From Byssothecium circinans (lineage: Eukaryota; Ascomycota; Dothideomycetes; Pleosporales; Massarinaceae): DNA of 64,000 bases. Within the stretch, counting starts at the first letter, position 1; each line of letters opens with the position of its first letter. The stretch covers positions 574,404 through 638,403 of the forward strand of contig ML976992.1 of assembly GCA_010015675.1 (NCBI GenBank), given 5' to 3'. Below are positions 9,851 to 22,200 of the stretch, piece after piece. The position numbers were made by a program, and so were the translations under genes. The notes beneath the pieces were generated by a model that made no database searches, was not told where the DNA came from, and was given only the letters and a program-made list of their open reading frames with translations.

Positions 9851-12800
9851 ATCCGAAGTTTCTTTAATTACCATAGGCAGGCTGTGCTGCTGTGCCGTCC
9901 TAGACGCGAGGCCCCTCTACATTTTCTTTGCCTCTCAACAGCCAACAAAAACAACACTCCCAAACTACGCGCAGACACCGCAGCCCTCGTCTCCTCCTCA
10001 AAAGCCCCCACAGAGCTCCCGCAAAGCAAGCAAAGTCTTCAGTTGTCGCTTCGATGACTCACATCTACCTTACCTTAGCCTTGCGTACCCTATCCCCAAA
10101 GCGCCCGTGAACGTAGCATGCCAACTCATCCCCCACGCCTACCGGTATATATCCAATACTATCCGAGCGTGCGTTTAGTATCACGGCGTTGCTGCCCGAT
10201 TTCATTTTCCCACGGAAACGGTTATGGTGTGCAGCACAGCAAGCATATGCGATGGCGGTCGCGGGGCGCCCGGCTTTTGCAGATGACAGCGCAGCGCAGC
10301 GCAGCGCAAAGTGCAGTGAGGTGTTCACCGCCAGCGCGGCGCATGCAGAGGCTATTCTGGTGCAGAGGTGTGGTTGTACGAAAAGGATGGTGGTTGTGAT
10401 GATGAGTATGAGTGAGCAGATGATGTGAGAGGGTATGTAAATGAGATGACACATAAGACGGACAGCCTTACGGTTGCCTGCCCTGCTGGGGAAAAGGCGA
10501 TTGCGGAGATCAAACTTCTGGAGTAATATCGTGTTCGCGTTACATTGTTTCCTCATCGATTACCGCTCATCTCATCTCAGCTCAACTTCAACTCCAGACT
10601 CCGATCCCGTCGTACAATTGGTGTTGCGCGGCCTGTCTCTCCTCTACTCTACCGCATGGGTCACAAAGTGCGACCCCGGTTCTCCCACAGTCAGCCCTAC
10701 GCCTGCTATTCATTCAATTACCGCTACCACGTATGCATAACCCCCAACTTCCCCGTTCCAACTCCGTGTTCGGATGACACGTCTGAGCGCCACAGCCGTA
10801 CGGAAAGCGGTGCTCATCAATCATATGCGCACACCATGTGAGAGTCTCGGGTCAGCGTGAGAGATGCGTGGCTTACTTACCCCGCGGCTCACCCATGTAA
10901 CGACATCGCGCCAGCTCATTCTCATGTGAATAAGAAAGTCGGGACGAACCGGGTAACACCAAGAGCAGATAATTGTGAAAACCCGAGGTATTTAGTAAAA
11001 GCTCCCGTCTCTTCCTCCGTTTGCGGAACCAATGAGCTCTACAAATGCTCTGTTCAATAGCATAGCAATCAGCTATAAAACATAACAGAAAACCCAATCT
11101 ACGTACTGAAAGACCACATCAATATCTAGAGATGTACTAGGTGCCAACCTAGCAAGAAAGCGTTGTAAACTGCAATCTACCTTTTACCTGACTTTTCCCA
11201 TTGAAGGCGGCTGTGTCGATGTAATCTGCGAGATGAAAGCATCGTAGATTACCAGTTTTCATCTTCGAGAGCAGAATACAAAGAGTTCCTAGCTGCTACA
11301 TGACCATATCTAACGGTGATCCTTCTCTTCCTTCAAGTTAGCTGTACTTTGCCCATGTTGGCGACAGTGGCTTTGAAGGAGATTCTCCAATCCCCAAGAA
11401 CTGGTGGACTCTTGAATGGGGGAACTTCAAATACCTTACCAAAATAACGGTTACGGACTCACAAAGGATGCAGCTCTCTCTCACGATTACTTCTAAAGGG
11501 CAGTACTTTATCGTAGCTACTATACGTAAAGCGCAGTATCATAACAGAACTCGACTCTCAAGCACACTTCGCTGAAGATAATACAGACACTTTGAACATT
11601 TTACTCTTCTAGGCAGAAACATACACGTCTGTGGTCTCTGTGCTTCCAGAGTTATGGGCGTGGCAGATGGCAGCTCGGACAGTGTCGTGAATGTGATTAG
11701 CGCCTTATCGATACGCACGAAGATTTCCCGGTCCGAGAAAGTCGATATCTATGCTGAAAGTGGAAAGGGAAGAGGAGTCGTCCCGACGTCTACGAAGCGC
11801 GGACGGACTATCAATCGCCGAGTTGAGAACACTTTCTGTGCAGAAGCAGGGACGAAGCACGATCTACCATACTGGACATGAGTTAGATGCAGGGTCTCGA
11901 TATACGTGAGGTACATCAGGAATAATACTTTGTTTTAGCAGGAGGGGTACGTATCTTCCGTGAAGATACTCGGCGTGATTCGGATACATGGTGTTGGAGG
12001 TCCAGAGCTACTGCGGTGGTCGACATTATCCGCGGATGAAACGCGTGGTTCTTTGCTTGGCTCTTGGGCAGAGTGCTCTGGAAGTACTCATGTGGCATCT
12101 AGATGCTCTTGTATTGTGGTCGCGACACGCGCGCTTGCGTTGTTGAAAAGAGTGAAGCACTGAGCGAAAAGCAAGGCTCTGTCCACGCGTCCACGCTCAC
12201 TGGCAAATGAGACTGCGCATCACCAGTGGCAGCAGACGCCAACTCCTCATGCCCACGCGGCATGAAAGAGCCGAGATGCTTCAAAGCGTGGGAATTCTTC
12301 GGCCCTAATTCACCCTGGAGTACCATCGGTAGCGCGCAGCCATCGTGAGGCTCTCCGCCGAAGATTTTCCATCTCCACCCACTTTCCACATGGGCCGGTT
12401 GCATTTCCGTTTTCAGAGTGGTTCAGGCTCCCTTTCAATAATCCTTCACCGCGCCGTCTTGCCTAGCGCATCGGAGCCGGCCCACCGTTTGAAAATCCCA
12501 TCGGGAAGAAGGGTAACTGTGGAGTTTCCTGATAAGGCAAGTTCTTTCCATGACAAGCGTTCGCCAACACTTGCTGTAGTAGAAGGATGCGAGAGAGGTT
12601 TCTTTGCTGCAGCATCAGTGGGACTGTGGGACAGTGGAGGTGAGCGAATTTTCCGACGGGCCTGGATACGGTGCGTAAATTGTTTCCTTATGCAGAAAGC
12701 CGCGAAAGTGAAAATAAAAAAAAGCAAAAAAACTATTTGGCGCTAATTTCGAGAAAACGATGTCAATTTCGCGTGGAAGGAGAAACTGCTCCCCCCTTCC

Positions 12801-15336
12801 GCAAAGTTTTTTTATGACTCGTAGCTGATCTAGTCGCAATATCGCGGAAGGCGGAAGCCTCCTCCCACGAACTGAGGTGGTTGGTTCATGAGTCGCGATC
12901 CGGGGAAGACGCACCTTGCCATCCGTGAACTTTATTTCCCCTAGAGCGCCCACGCGGGGGAGGGACGACTAAAAGCAAAACGTGAGTGCGGCCGCCGTCG
13001 CCGAGAGTGGTGTCTAGTTTGCATTAATGACTCGCAACGAGGTGCTTGCAAAAACTCTGTCTAGATTTTTTACAGGTTTTTCGACGGAGAGAACTCATGC
13101 AGGGACATCGTTAGTGTGGTGTTCAAGCACATCATGTTCGAGATGCGTCCCGAATCCCGAAACAATAAAGCCGCATAGAAGGGCCAAGGACCCTTATTAT
13201 TCCGACGGTTTAGTACAATTCTTGCGGGCAAGTGTACCGGCATTCTAGAAGCAAGTAGGGCAAAATGCTAAAATGAATTTGGATTAAAGTGTTTGGAAGG
13301 CTGAGCGTCCCTGGAAAGGGCTCGCAGCTCGGACCGCGAAACCAAAAGGCAACGTGGAGATGGTATCCCGAAAGGAAGGTAAGCAGCTGCACATTTGCCT
13401 GAATATAGAACAGATGCAGGCGGAGAGGCGATGGAGATTACACCTTATTGGTATTATTGGGCCCCGTAAGAGTTGCTGCTTGGGGTAGTATTATTGACTC
13501 TTGAGGGTGTGTAAGGCGGAAGGCTGACGAGATGACTGCAGATACATAAGTTCATTCGCAGCATGGCCGGACATTACACATCGTTGCTCAGCCTTGTGGG
13601 TGTTTGAGTGTGGTGGTACCAGCGAATGCGCCGAAGTTGGGATAACGGAGCTGATCGGGTTGACAGGAGGGGCGTACGGGGAACCGAAAAGGGCGCATGC
13701 ATCCGTTTGCGATGCGGAACCGCAAGTGCGCTGACCACCTCTCACGAAGTCCCCAATGTGGCCCTCCGAGGTGTTGTCGGATGAAATGTCAAGGGCGTTG
13801 CACGTGCGAAGGGGTGTTTTGGCCGGCGATGGAAGCTAGAATTCATGTCGGAGGCTGCACCGATCTAAATAGGGAAATAGAATGGACCCTGAGTGCAGCA
13901 TGTGAAGAAGGCTAATGTACCCCAGGTACCGGCCGGCTAAACTCGGGATGCTCTTTCCAGCACCGTGCGCGACGCGGAGTCTCCAGGCTTGGGCGAATTT
14001 TGCTCCGGATCGTGTTTCGTTTCGTACGGCGATACGGCGATGATGGCTTGTCGTGCTTGAGTCACTGGCAAAGGCGGTCAAACACTACAGTACCATGGTA
14101 CTGAGCAGTCATCGCGTATCGTATCGCGCGTGTTTTGATAGCTGGCGCAGTGTCTCCATCGGCACATGAAAGCATGGGAAAACAGGGAGTCACCAGGCGG
14201 AGTAGAGGGCGGGGCAGCCGGTCAGTGACAAGTGCGTCTGCGTCGTCAGTCCCCATTTGGCAACGCAAACGGCTGGCTGAGATGAAATGCGCGGGATGGA
14301 AAGGCAACCTCGCCCACACGCCCGATACGGCGATACCCGACGATTGATCACCGAGGTAAGCTTACCTCATACAGTAAAGAGGAAGCTCAGTCTACCCCTG
14401 TCGGAGGGGTGAGGGGAGGAAACCAGAAGCCCCCGTTTTCCCGTCTCGTGGGGGTGTCTGCAGACGGTGGCTGTCAAGCGCGGAAGCGGAAGCAGAAGCA
14501 GGATTTGATACGGTGATTCAGAACTCTGATTCAGAGTGACGACGGTGCGTTGTGCTGCTACCTGTGAGGTGTCATGAGTCATGAGCAAAACAACAGGCTT
14601 TGAGAAGCGAAAGTGGCGACGCATGCGCGAAGACGAGTCATCCTCAAGGCCTCACTGTCGTCGTGGACGCCCGGGAGAGCCTGTAGGCTATTAGATGTCC
14701 GTAAATGCAATGGGGAAGGGCGGTCGAGCCCCGGCCGGGGTCCTTTGCGTTGTTGACCGCCTGTATTGCAAGGCTCTCACTGTCCAATCCCCTAGCCTTC
14801 CGTGGTCGGATCAAGAGGCGGTCAGTCACCGCTTTTGGAAGAAGAAGCAAATCAGAAGGCGACAGCGGGCACCAGGAATATCGCGTTTCATGCCACGGCG
14901 GAAGATATAACGCCGCAATGCGCACGTCCAGACCATCTGATAGTCTGTGGTAGATACTTTGCTTCTTGAGTCGAGACACACTGACACAGTCACATTGCTT
15001 ATTGACTCGGCCTCCTGATCCATCTCGCCTCCTGTTTGCCTCACCCCGCGTGCGTGCTTATAATATCCCTCCATCATCCCCCGGATATTCTGAACTCAAT
15101 ACTACATCAACATCGCCTTCTGAAAATCCCTTACCAGTGCGGTTCCCCATTCCGGACCTTGCTGCCGTCACGACTACCTATCGGATCCGCCATTTCGTCA
15201 TCGCTCGGCCGTTTTCGCTAGCCCTCGGTTGACCTACTTGGGCTATTTCACGCGTTCCGTCCGACAACGCCCGCAAACAACACGAAAACATAACAGTTAT
15301 AACACCCAGTTTTTCGCAATCTTGCGCACCCGAAAA
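9851..15336. other. Gene-poor stretch; no supported gene
   Basis: About 5.5 kb without a convincing gene. The longest open stretch is on the minus strand, 10556-10065 (163 codons, ATG start, with a hydrophobic run LICSLILIITTTILFV-like), but it overlaps a CAGCG tandem repeat and resembles no family I know. Two perfect 16-bp palindromes (14088-14103 and 14353-14368) and the first copies of the GTCAGTCA and CTCACTGTC words lie here. It may contain the long upstream region of the small gene at 15337 or an untranslated RNA; nothing in the sequence proves either. Confidence 0.5.
10287..10306. repeat. Tandem (CAGCG)4 microsatellite
   Basis: Four perfect copies of CAGCG, seen directly, followed by CAAAG. 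It lies inside a doubtful minus-strand open frame. Confidence 0.9.
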
Positions 15337-15783
15337 ATGCATTTCGAATCTTCGCCAGGCTCGTCGCCCAAGTCGTTACCCATCTCCATCGGCAACATGT
15401 CTTCGCCCACTGGATCCCTCTACAGCAACTACTCAACCACCTCCTCTTCGTCATCAGCATCATGTCGCGCCTCCACCTGCGCTTACCCTTCCTGGCCGAG
15501 CGGCAGCTCTCTCGAGTACCGCAGTGCGCCTTCTTCCTTCATCTCAGACGCCGACCTCTTCGGCGATGATCTCGACGACGACTTCACCACCAACCGCTAC
15601 CTCCAAGAAGCACCAGCACCACCACGTCAGCCTCCTATGGGCCAGCAATACTTCTTGCCGCCCATCTACGCCCCCGAGAAGCCCAAGAAGGAGCAGCGAA
15701 GGCGCAGCAGTGGCCGCAAGCAGCGTCGCTCATCAAAGCCTATGACTCCCATATCTGAGTCACCCGAGGCTCAGCGCGAGTGA
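15337..15783 (+). CDS. Small Ser/Pro-rich conserved-looking fungal protein of unknown function
   Basis: Predicted 148-aa, single-exon protein. ATG at 15337 has an A-rich context (CGAAAAATGC); in-frame upstream codons exist but lack this context and the sequence there is not protein-like. Residues 1-60 are Ser/Thr rich. Then come the acidic motif DLFGDDLDDDF, a Pro-rich block (PPRQPPMGQQYFLPPIYAPE) and a strongly basic Ser/Arg block (KEQRRRSSGRKQRRSSKP) ending MTPISESPE. I recall similar short proteins with an acidic DLF motif and a basic RRSS tail in other filamentous ascomycetes, but no function. It is probably disordered and possibly phosphorylated; the basic block could act as a nuclear localisation signal (inference). 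Unusually isolated: about 5 kb upstream and 3.4 kb downstream without other genes. Confidence 0.65.
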   Translation: MHFESSPGSSPKSLPISIGNMSSPTGSLYSNYSTTSSSSSASCRASTCAYPSWPSGSSLEYRSAPSSFISDADLFGDDLDDDFTTNRYLQEAPAPPRQPPMGQQYFLPPIYAPEKPKKEQRRRSSGRKQRRSSKPMTPISESPEAQRE

Positions 15784-18700
15784 AGATGGAGCAGCTAATA
15801 ATACCCGATACATACTGTAAGTTGAGACACTGCAAAGCGAAGCCGGTCAGTCACTAACCCGTCCAGTAGTTATCGATATCACTGCACGATAGCCGCGCGC
15901 ACATTAAGCGCGTGATCACCTCGGCACTCACCATCGTGGCGCACCCTCCACACGTGAGGCAACCAATCAGCCACAGTCCGCTTTTCATAGCGACTACGGC
16001 GGCTGCTACCGTTCAGAAACACCTCGTTTCTCTATGGTTGGCCGGTGGGGAGTCGAATGGTGGACGTGATACGCACTCCTTCGCACACCGACTACTTCGG
16101 TCAGTCACCACCAACACAACCTGCTCCCGACAAGCAACATTCGACATTGGCATGCGGCTACCGACAGTCCGCTTGTTAGTGGCGTGGGTGTCGCAGAGGC
16201 AAGACCTCACTGTCGCGTTCCCCACGCGAGTGCGAGGTCGCACCTCCAGGCGTCGACCTTCCGCATCAGCTCAAGCCCATTCTACACATGACGGGCTCTA
16301 GATGCGAAGATCAACGAAGAGGAAGCTATCGGGCCGTACCCGCATACCCGGCATGGATGAAAGAAGCGAATAAGCAACTAAGCGAGCATTGTTTCTCTCC
16401 TCAGGATTGGAGGACTTTTTGTGATTGATTTTGCAGCAAAAGCATTTGCAGGCGTTTGGATTTCTTGGGCAACAGCATGATTATTTGATACCCCTCCTCC
16501 GATGAACGGATGGATAGCGACTGGGAACGGGAGCGCAGGACTGCATATTTCGGTACCGCATGCAGTTGTGGCTGGCGCGCTTTTCCTTTTTGATACCCCC
16601 GTCCATTGGATACCCAGTGAATATCACTACCTTTTACTCGATGAACTGTTCGTCTTTGCTTGTACTGTCGTATGGATTTTCGTGATGCTGAGATCGGTGA
16701 CTGGGGTTGGAGTTGCCCCATCACTGTCCATCACACATGGTCACACCGATAGGAACTTGTTGAGATGTACGGAGTAGGCCCATGTTGTCGTGGCGGCTTG
16801 CGATACTTCACGATAGCGAATCTCGTGGTAGATACCAAGTACCAAGTACGGGGTGGATCAAAGACGTCGGCCAAAGGCATCTGAGACGAATGACGACGAT
16901 AATTGAGATTTTCCATCGACACCGCCTTTCTTTGACTCATGATTTGCTGCCCCAGTATTTGACATTGGTCGTATGATATCCGCCTCTACCAACGAATCCT
17001 CCACGGAGCTTCAAATCATCGCATGAAGAAGCCCAATCTTAGAGGTACTCGTGACTTGTGAGTACAGGGCAACGGGGATCCAAAAATAAAGCCCAGCAGC
17101 CCAACATCGGCTACCAACCACGGCTGAACGCCTCCACTGGCTGGGGACGACTTGTAAGGCGAGCTCGCGTTTCCGGCGGTGCATGCCTTGTGCGACCTGC
17201 AGTGCGAAACGGCGCGGAGTTGCTCCTGTATCAGAGTGAACCACCGAAGTGTTCTGGAAAGTGCGCACTGGAATGAGGGGAAGGTTGCGTCGCAGTGCTC
17301 CCTTACGTTGTCCGTGTTGTATCTATCTGCGTGGACGTGGGGTGCGTCGAAGCATTGGTGAGGGGCAGATAGGTGGCTGGGTTTTTGCGGTGAAGAGCGC
17401 AGGGATGCGGGTTGCTAGTGTGGGCGCTTATTTTCCCATGAGCTTTGCACTTGGTCCGTCACGGCATGAGACCGTCTCGTTGGAGCGAGAACCAGATTGT
17501 GTGATACGTGCTGCTTCCGTCTTGAACAGTCAATACGGAGTCATGGCGATGGAGAATTGGGTGGAGATGATAAGAAACCCCTGAGTATTGGCTGTTTATG
17601 CTTCACCGTCGAGTGGAGAGTAGCCAGGACCCTAGATATTGGGTTGCAATATGTAGCATGTAGCTCTATGCAGATGCGATTGACCAGCCACTGCCATCCT
17701 TCATGCGCACAGCACAGCCAGAGAGCTCTTCGGATCGACGAAGCTTGGACGCTGTGGGTCACACTGGTGACTGCGGGAGAGGCTGCGGCGCAAAAGCGTT
17801 CGTCTCTGACTCTCTGTACCTGTGCTGCGCTCACGGCAAAGTGCGTTCTTCAATCCCAAACGCACGATGTCCGTTTATGCCCCTTTCAGCAGAAGGTTCC
17901 TGGCATAAGGGGCCGGAAGTATATGTACGCAGACGTCATTTTGCACGTCGGAACAACCGCTCTACGGGATTGATCAATCATGTCGGACACAGTGTCGCCG
18001 GGCAAGATTCGCCCTCGTGTTGCTCAGGGACAGATCGTGAGTGGTACGAGCGTTGTGCCGGCGGCGTGGAAGGGAGGGAAGGGCCGCAGTAGCTTAGAGG
18101 CACGGTATTCGATGTGATAAGGTCAGTCAATGAGTGAATGGACCCAGCCCCAGCGGACTCGGGCGCAGACTCGAGGCGGGCATGGCGCAATCGTCGACAG
18201 ACACTGTAGCAATTCGAGTCACGATTGTCCTGCGAAGAGCCTGATATATGATCAGTCAATCGCTTAGTGCGGTGCAGTTCGAATATCCATGTCTTCGGCC
18301 CGCTCTGCGCATCATGGTTGGGTCTTCGGCGCAGCTTTGGTGTGATTTGGCTTGCAGATGGGGTCCAATCAGCAGTCCCAATTCACCTCTCCTCCTCAAC
18401 CCTCGTCCGGGCTGCCAGCGTCCCTGTGAGCGTGAGCGCGCTGAGAGGCTGCTCTGTTCGTCCCATGCAGGCACCGCGGTTTCTGAGGGCGCGAAACCTA
18501 GCCAACGATGGCGTCGTGTCACTGGGGCGGCCAGCTTTACGGCCAGCATCCCTTCCAGTGCCTCCAAGCTTCACTGCGCTGCTGGTTCGTCGAGTCCACT
18601 GTTCCATCTCGACCTCTTCCGGATGCCAGCAAATGAAGTTGCAGCACCCCCCAGCCGTTAGACGCCTCACTGTCCCCGGTTCTGCTCTCGTTAAGGGCTC

Positions 18701-19236
18701 GCTGGCGAGATGCTGAACTGGCCGTGCTCGCTGCTTGTCGTCCTATTCTGAGCAAATATCAATCCCATCCTGCACTCTTAAGCGCCGGGCCTTGATAGGC
18801 CCCATGCCTCCCACTGCATCACCTCTTCTCGCTCGCTCGCGCTTCTGCTGCTCTCTCCTCCCCTCTGCTGTCTTGCGTTGCATACTATAAGTCTGTCTTT
18901 CCAGCTGCACGTTGTGTGGAACCGCCGCCTCTGTTCCAAGCGGTCGCATGCAGATTCGTTTACCGCCGACTTCACACCCCAGTACGCCAGGGCGGGGCTA
19001 AAGTATACCGCCCTCCACCACGGGAAGCTTGGGAACAGCTGCACTGCTCTTTAGCGCGCACGTTGCTGTGAGTCTTCAATTCCCCGCGAGCAGGAGGTTT
19101 CATCATTGTTCTTCTGGAAGCCCCTGATTGTACGCCCGAAGCCCTTAATCGACCACACTGCCCTCGTTATGCGCCGTGTGGGCGTCTCTGGACTCGACCT
19201 CAACTGACTTCAGACCACTTCCCAGGCCTGCGCAAC
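15784..19236. other. Gene-poor stretch between the small 15.3-kb gene and the large WD40 gene
   Basis: About 3.45 kb. Several 70-150-codon open frames occur on both strands, especially at 18.2-18.7 kb, but they overlap each other and look like chance frames in GC-rich DNA. The words GTCAGTCA (near 15847, 16100 and 18122) and CTCACTGTC (near 16205 and 18666) recur. The last kilobase is probably promoter and long 5' leader of the 19.2-kb gene. Confidence 0.5.
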
Positions 19237-22200
19237 ATGTCGACCGGCGCACTCAGACAGCGCTCGGCCTCAAGAGGTTCCTCCGCGCGCTCAGATCTCA
19301 ACCAGAAACCGCCGACTCCCAGTATCACGCCCGGCAGTGATGAATTTGCCTTTGAGCCATGCGCCGCTACGGCTTCCTTTCTGCTCTACGCCCAACGCAA
19401 TGTGATTCTCTGCCTCCACCATGACACATTGGCCGTGGAAAGAAGATTTACCAGGCACCGCGAAGATGTGTCTTGGATTTCGGCCGATACTGTCAGTGAG
19501 CGCGGGGCGGGTCGTTTGGTGGTGAGCTACGATGCAGGAAGCACAGCAATTGTGTGGGATCTGCTCACTGGCGACGAGGTGGCTCGGTTTGCGTCATACG
19601 ACCAGATCCGGGTCGCCGCATGGATGAGGAATGGGAATGTGGCTTTTGGTAGGATTTTTGTGCTTCTCCGCGAAGTTGAAGTATTGGTTCTAACTTGCGA
19701 CAGGAAATGCGCAGGGCAACATCATCCTGTTCGAGCCTTCCACCTCTGAGCACATATCGGCAAGAACCATCTTTGACCCGATAACCGCTCTCGCCCCAGC
19801 CGCCGACTGCAGGACCTTTGCAATTGGGTGAGTGTTTGAAACGTTACTGACGTGCCGCGACCTTCAAGCTGACCACATTCAGATATCTGAATGGATCGAT
19901 CTTGATCGCAACGCTCCAGCCAGCATTTACGATTCTGCACACTCTCACAACGCCACGAGCCCCTTCCCCTATTGCGGGGCTTGCGTGGCATGGGTCTTCG
20001 TCGAAACAAAAGTCTGAAATGTTAGCCGCTCAGACATCGGACGGCGATCTCAGAGTGTGGAGTGTGCCCAAGGTTCCCCACGGTGATGCGCCTTGTGTGA
20101 TACGCATTCTCAACAAATCAGACCAAAGAGAACCCGGGCCTTGTTGGTTCGCTTGGTCCAAGAATGGGCGTATCATCCAATACACAGAGGGGTACGTTGC
20201 CTAGATCTCTTACGCTTCGCCTCCCTGCATAAGCTTGCGCCCGGCGCTTAACTTTACCATGCTGACACCTTCATCTCCAATAGTCAAACTTGTGCCTGGG
20301 ATGTACGCACTAAAAGGGTAACGTATGAGCCTGTGCCTACCGTTGACAATGTTGCCGCTATCTGCAACTTTGGCCCTACCGCCACCCTCTTCACCATGAG
20401 CCGCAACTACGGTGTGCAGCAATACGACTTGAACCCTAATGGAGTGGCGTCACTGGTGCAGAATATGCAGCACCCTCCCGCCAACACCCCTCCGTCGCCA
20501 CCCCACTCTCTGGATGAAAAGGACAAGATTGAAAGGACCCCACTGACGGCCCAGCCAAAGACGTCTGCCCATGTGTTGATCGGGTCAGAAAGTAGTGAGG
20601 GTGAGGGCGCGTCCGTCTTATCACCGCTTCAAAAGATTGCTCAAGAGATGGATCAACTAGAAGAAGAGCGACGAGATCGTGTCGGGCCGCTAAGTCCATT
20701 GTCAAGTCGTGGGTCCCAGAGCTCAAGATCCTCAGGCAGTGGACGGGGTCCACGATACCGATTCGATAAACCTTCACATACCAGCAGGTCGAAGAGCTCT
20801 GGAGGTGGCACCGTGTTTTCCTCGAGCAACTCCTCCTTCATGGGCACATCGCGCGAGAGCGTTTCTATCCGATCGACATCATCCGCCAGCTCCTCACGCT
20901 ATGGCACTTCGCATCTCCGCAAAGAGGTCCTACGAAGCCCCGAGGAGTCGCATTGTACAAAGAATATGGATCTTTTCCCCTTTACGAAGGCTAGACTAAG
21001 CGACGTTCCCTATCGCAACTCGCAACTAGGTCCCGACCGTAGCCCTGATGACCTTCGACAGAACATGCTCCGTGTTGTTTTCGGATGGGAGAATGACATC
21101 GACGAGTTGATTCGCGATGAGCGTAAGTTTCTTCCATCCCTTCCTCGCCGCTTTCGGCTAACTCATATAGTTGCTCGCCACCCTCCGGGCTCCGCTGCGG
21201 CTGTCCTTCTTTCGAAGTGGCTAGGTGATGTAGGTGCCGATCTCATGGCGTCTAGGGTCGGCGCTGAGTCAATGACTTCATCCGACTGGATGTTGCTCGC
21301 TTTGAGCTCCATGGGCCAGGGTACGCAAAAGAAGGTTGGGGAGACCTTCGTGCAACGACTTCTCGAGAAGGGCGATATCCATCCCGCTGTAGCCATCTTG
21401 CTCGGCCTGGGAGAACACAATGACGCCATTGAAGTTTACGTCTCGTGTAAGTACTACATGGAGGCTATTCTACTCACATGTCTCCTGCTCCCCACCGACT
21501 GGCAAAGACAATCATTCCTCGTCAGGAAATGGGGTGAGGCCGCTGTTTCTCACGGCAAAGCCGAACTTGCTGTCAAGTGCTTTTCCTGCATGGGCCTTGA
21601 ATCATCTGAGCCTTGGTTCTCTCCTCGGGCTCAAGATGCCGTGTTCAGTGCGCAAAAGCAGCATTTGCTCGGTTCTCAACTCAGCCCGCCATTGTCGCCC
21701 CCCTCGGCTGGCGGCAGCAGAATTACTGCCAAAATGGCTTCACTCAAACTCGTCACCGACTTTGGCGCTGGGCCTCTTCCCCAGCAGATGATTCCCGAGG
21801 ATGACGAACAGACGCCAATGAACGTTGGAGCAACACCTATCGCGGAGTCTGCGATGAGCCCGCCTGTTGGTAAGAACCCCTGGATGGCTAGCAGTGCGAG
21901 AACTGCCCGCGATCCTTCTCGTGATCCTTCATCAGCACGAACCGCCACGCCGGGAACATACAGACGCAAGCGACTCCCATCCCAGCCTGGAGCAGATCGC
22001 TCAACTACGAATAACGAGAACCTCGCTTCTCTTGCTGTTCCCAACCGTGGCCAGCGCGAGAAGTCTGTTTCCCGGACTGCTGTCGACAACGTCGGTCGTG
22101 AGGCAGAAACACTTCCGTTTTCCACTCGCCGCGCTGCATCAACAGGTGACCAGAAAGAGCTGCTGCTCACTGCCGCAACGTACGACCCAAGCCAGTCGCA

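Noticed and set aside
10065..10556. 163-codon minus-strand ORF with a hydrophobic segment
   Set aside because: It has an ATG, but overlaps a CAGCG microsatellite, has odd Cys/Ala content and no recognisable family; kept only as a note.
18248..18716. Overlapping plus and minus open frames of 90-150 codons at 18.2-18.7 kb
   Set aside because: Several frames are open at once in GC-rich DNA, with Cys/Arg/Ser-rich, non-conserved content and no splice-supported extension.
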